Source: Adineta vaga
Taxonomy: Eukaryota; Rotifera
DNA length: 64,000 nucleotides
Direction of reading: 5' to 3'
Assembly: GCA_021613535.1 (NCBI GenBank)
Contig: CP075495.1
Location: 12,772,001-12,836,000 of the forward strand
Positions 63,370 to 64,000 of the stretch are shown one piece after another; the stretch's first letter is position 1; each line of letters begins with the position of its first letter. The position numbers were made by a program, and so were the translations under genes. Below the pieces are notes generated by a model. The model was not told the DNA's origin. It saw nothing but the letters and a program-made list of their open reading frames with translations, and did not search any database.

Positions 63370-64000
63370 AATTTCTATAGAATAATTGTGAACTTCAGAA
63401 AAATAAGATGAATTTTTTTCTGAAATAATCCGATGTTCAATTCTATTTATCTATATATAGAGACGATGTGCTGAGATTACATAATCAATGACAAGCTGTG
63501 AGATTGTGACAAACATCATGTGCGTGTCTAATTTTTCTTTTTCGTATTGAACATTCCAAATTCTCTCTCTCGTTCTCTTTCTCTCTGTCTGATGACAAGC
63601 TATACATTCGAAGGTGATTTGTTGTCAAACGATGTTCATTAGTCAAGATTATACCGCTTCGATAAAATCGTAAAGAAACAAGACAAGAAGAAGAAAAATT
63701 AGATTCACACTTTTCGTTCAAGCATCTCTGATGATGAATGATGACAAGAGGTGATTTATATTCACTGATGATGATTCAATCTATGTTTACAGTTGAGAAA
63801 ATAGATAATGCCTAAAGGTATTTTGTCTTCGTATCATTGTTATTGTTGTTATTATTATTATTCTTCTTTTTCGTGAAGATAAACGTAGTGGTATGGATCA
63901 ACAACATTCTTTAATTGATTTTATGTACAGTTTTGTTTATCTATGAGAAATTATATTCACAGTTAAGGTTCATTTGATTCATTCGGTGATGTGTCATTGA
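63370..64000. other. Upstream region of ephrin gene to window end
   Basis: No supported gene. It presumably includes the ephrin promoter. A CT/TC-rich run lies at about 63556-63592, and TTATTATTATTATTC-type repeats lie near 63836-63866. Confidence 0.4.

Overview
The window is metazoan nuclear DNA, AT-rich, with many short GT-AG introns (mostly about 45-90 bp), long A/T runs and triplet microsatellites. Gene content (MyoD-type bHLH, Alx-type homeobox, Nanos, YY1, ephrin, cadherin, IFT140) shows a bilaterian animal. The compact architecture, tiny introns, probable spliced-leader acceptor sites just upstream of many start codons and a candidate horizontally acquired 2H phosphoesterase suggest a bdelloid rotifer; that taxon is an inference, not read directly from the sequence. 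No prokaryotic, viral, CRISPR or intact transposon feature was recognised.

Layout. 0-9 kb: start of a cadherin (minus), a MyoD-family gene (minus) with 3 kb of upstream non-coding DNA, and a cytochrome b561 (minus). 9-13 kb: ZC3H15-like and ZDHHC16-like genes in tandem (plus). 14-21 kb: Nanos (minus) and an Alx-like paired homeobox gene (plus), head to head across 2.8 kb. 22-32 kb: TMEM144-like transporter (plus), FKBP4-like TPR immunophilin (minus) and IFT140 (plus), the last two head to head across about 320 bp. 32.6-35.5 kb: three tandem copies (minus) of an unrecognised coiled-coil plus C-terminal zinc-finger family, the middle one decayed. 35.7-39.4 kb: LRR-Roc-COR (Roco) protein. 39.6-46.9 kb: RAD6-like E2 (minus), two-Tudor protein (plus), DUF1868-like 2H phosphoesterase (plus). 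47-48.3 kb: calumenin/reticulocalbin-like EF-hand protein (minus). 50.5-62.7 kb, all plus: REEP5-like, LUC7-like, YY1, UBXN6, glycerate kinase (GLYCTK) and a small membrane protein. 62.7-63.4 kb: ephrin (minus).

The most notable element is a two-exon, 121-residue secreted peptide precursor on the minus strand inside the large intron of GLYCTK. It has a signal peptide, several dibasic sites and a C-terminal Gly-Arg amidation signal, so it looks like an undescribed neuropeptide gene.

Several otherwise intact genes (MyoD, IFT140 tail, one coiled-coil gene, Roco at two places) show single-base frame breaks, some in short homopolymers. These may be assembly indels, unusual introns or real lesions. 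Functionally the window is a mix: germline and RNA regulation (Nanos, Tudor protein, LUC7, ZC3H15), developmental transcription and signalling (MyoD, Alx, YY1, ephrin, cadherin), and housekeeping (E2, FKBP, UBXN6, REEP, palmitoyltransferase). No pathway-level clustering is evident.
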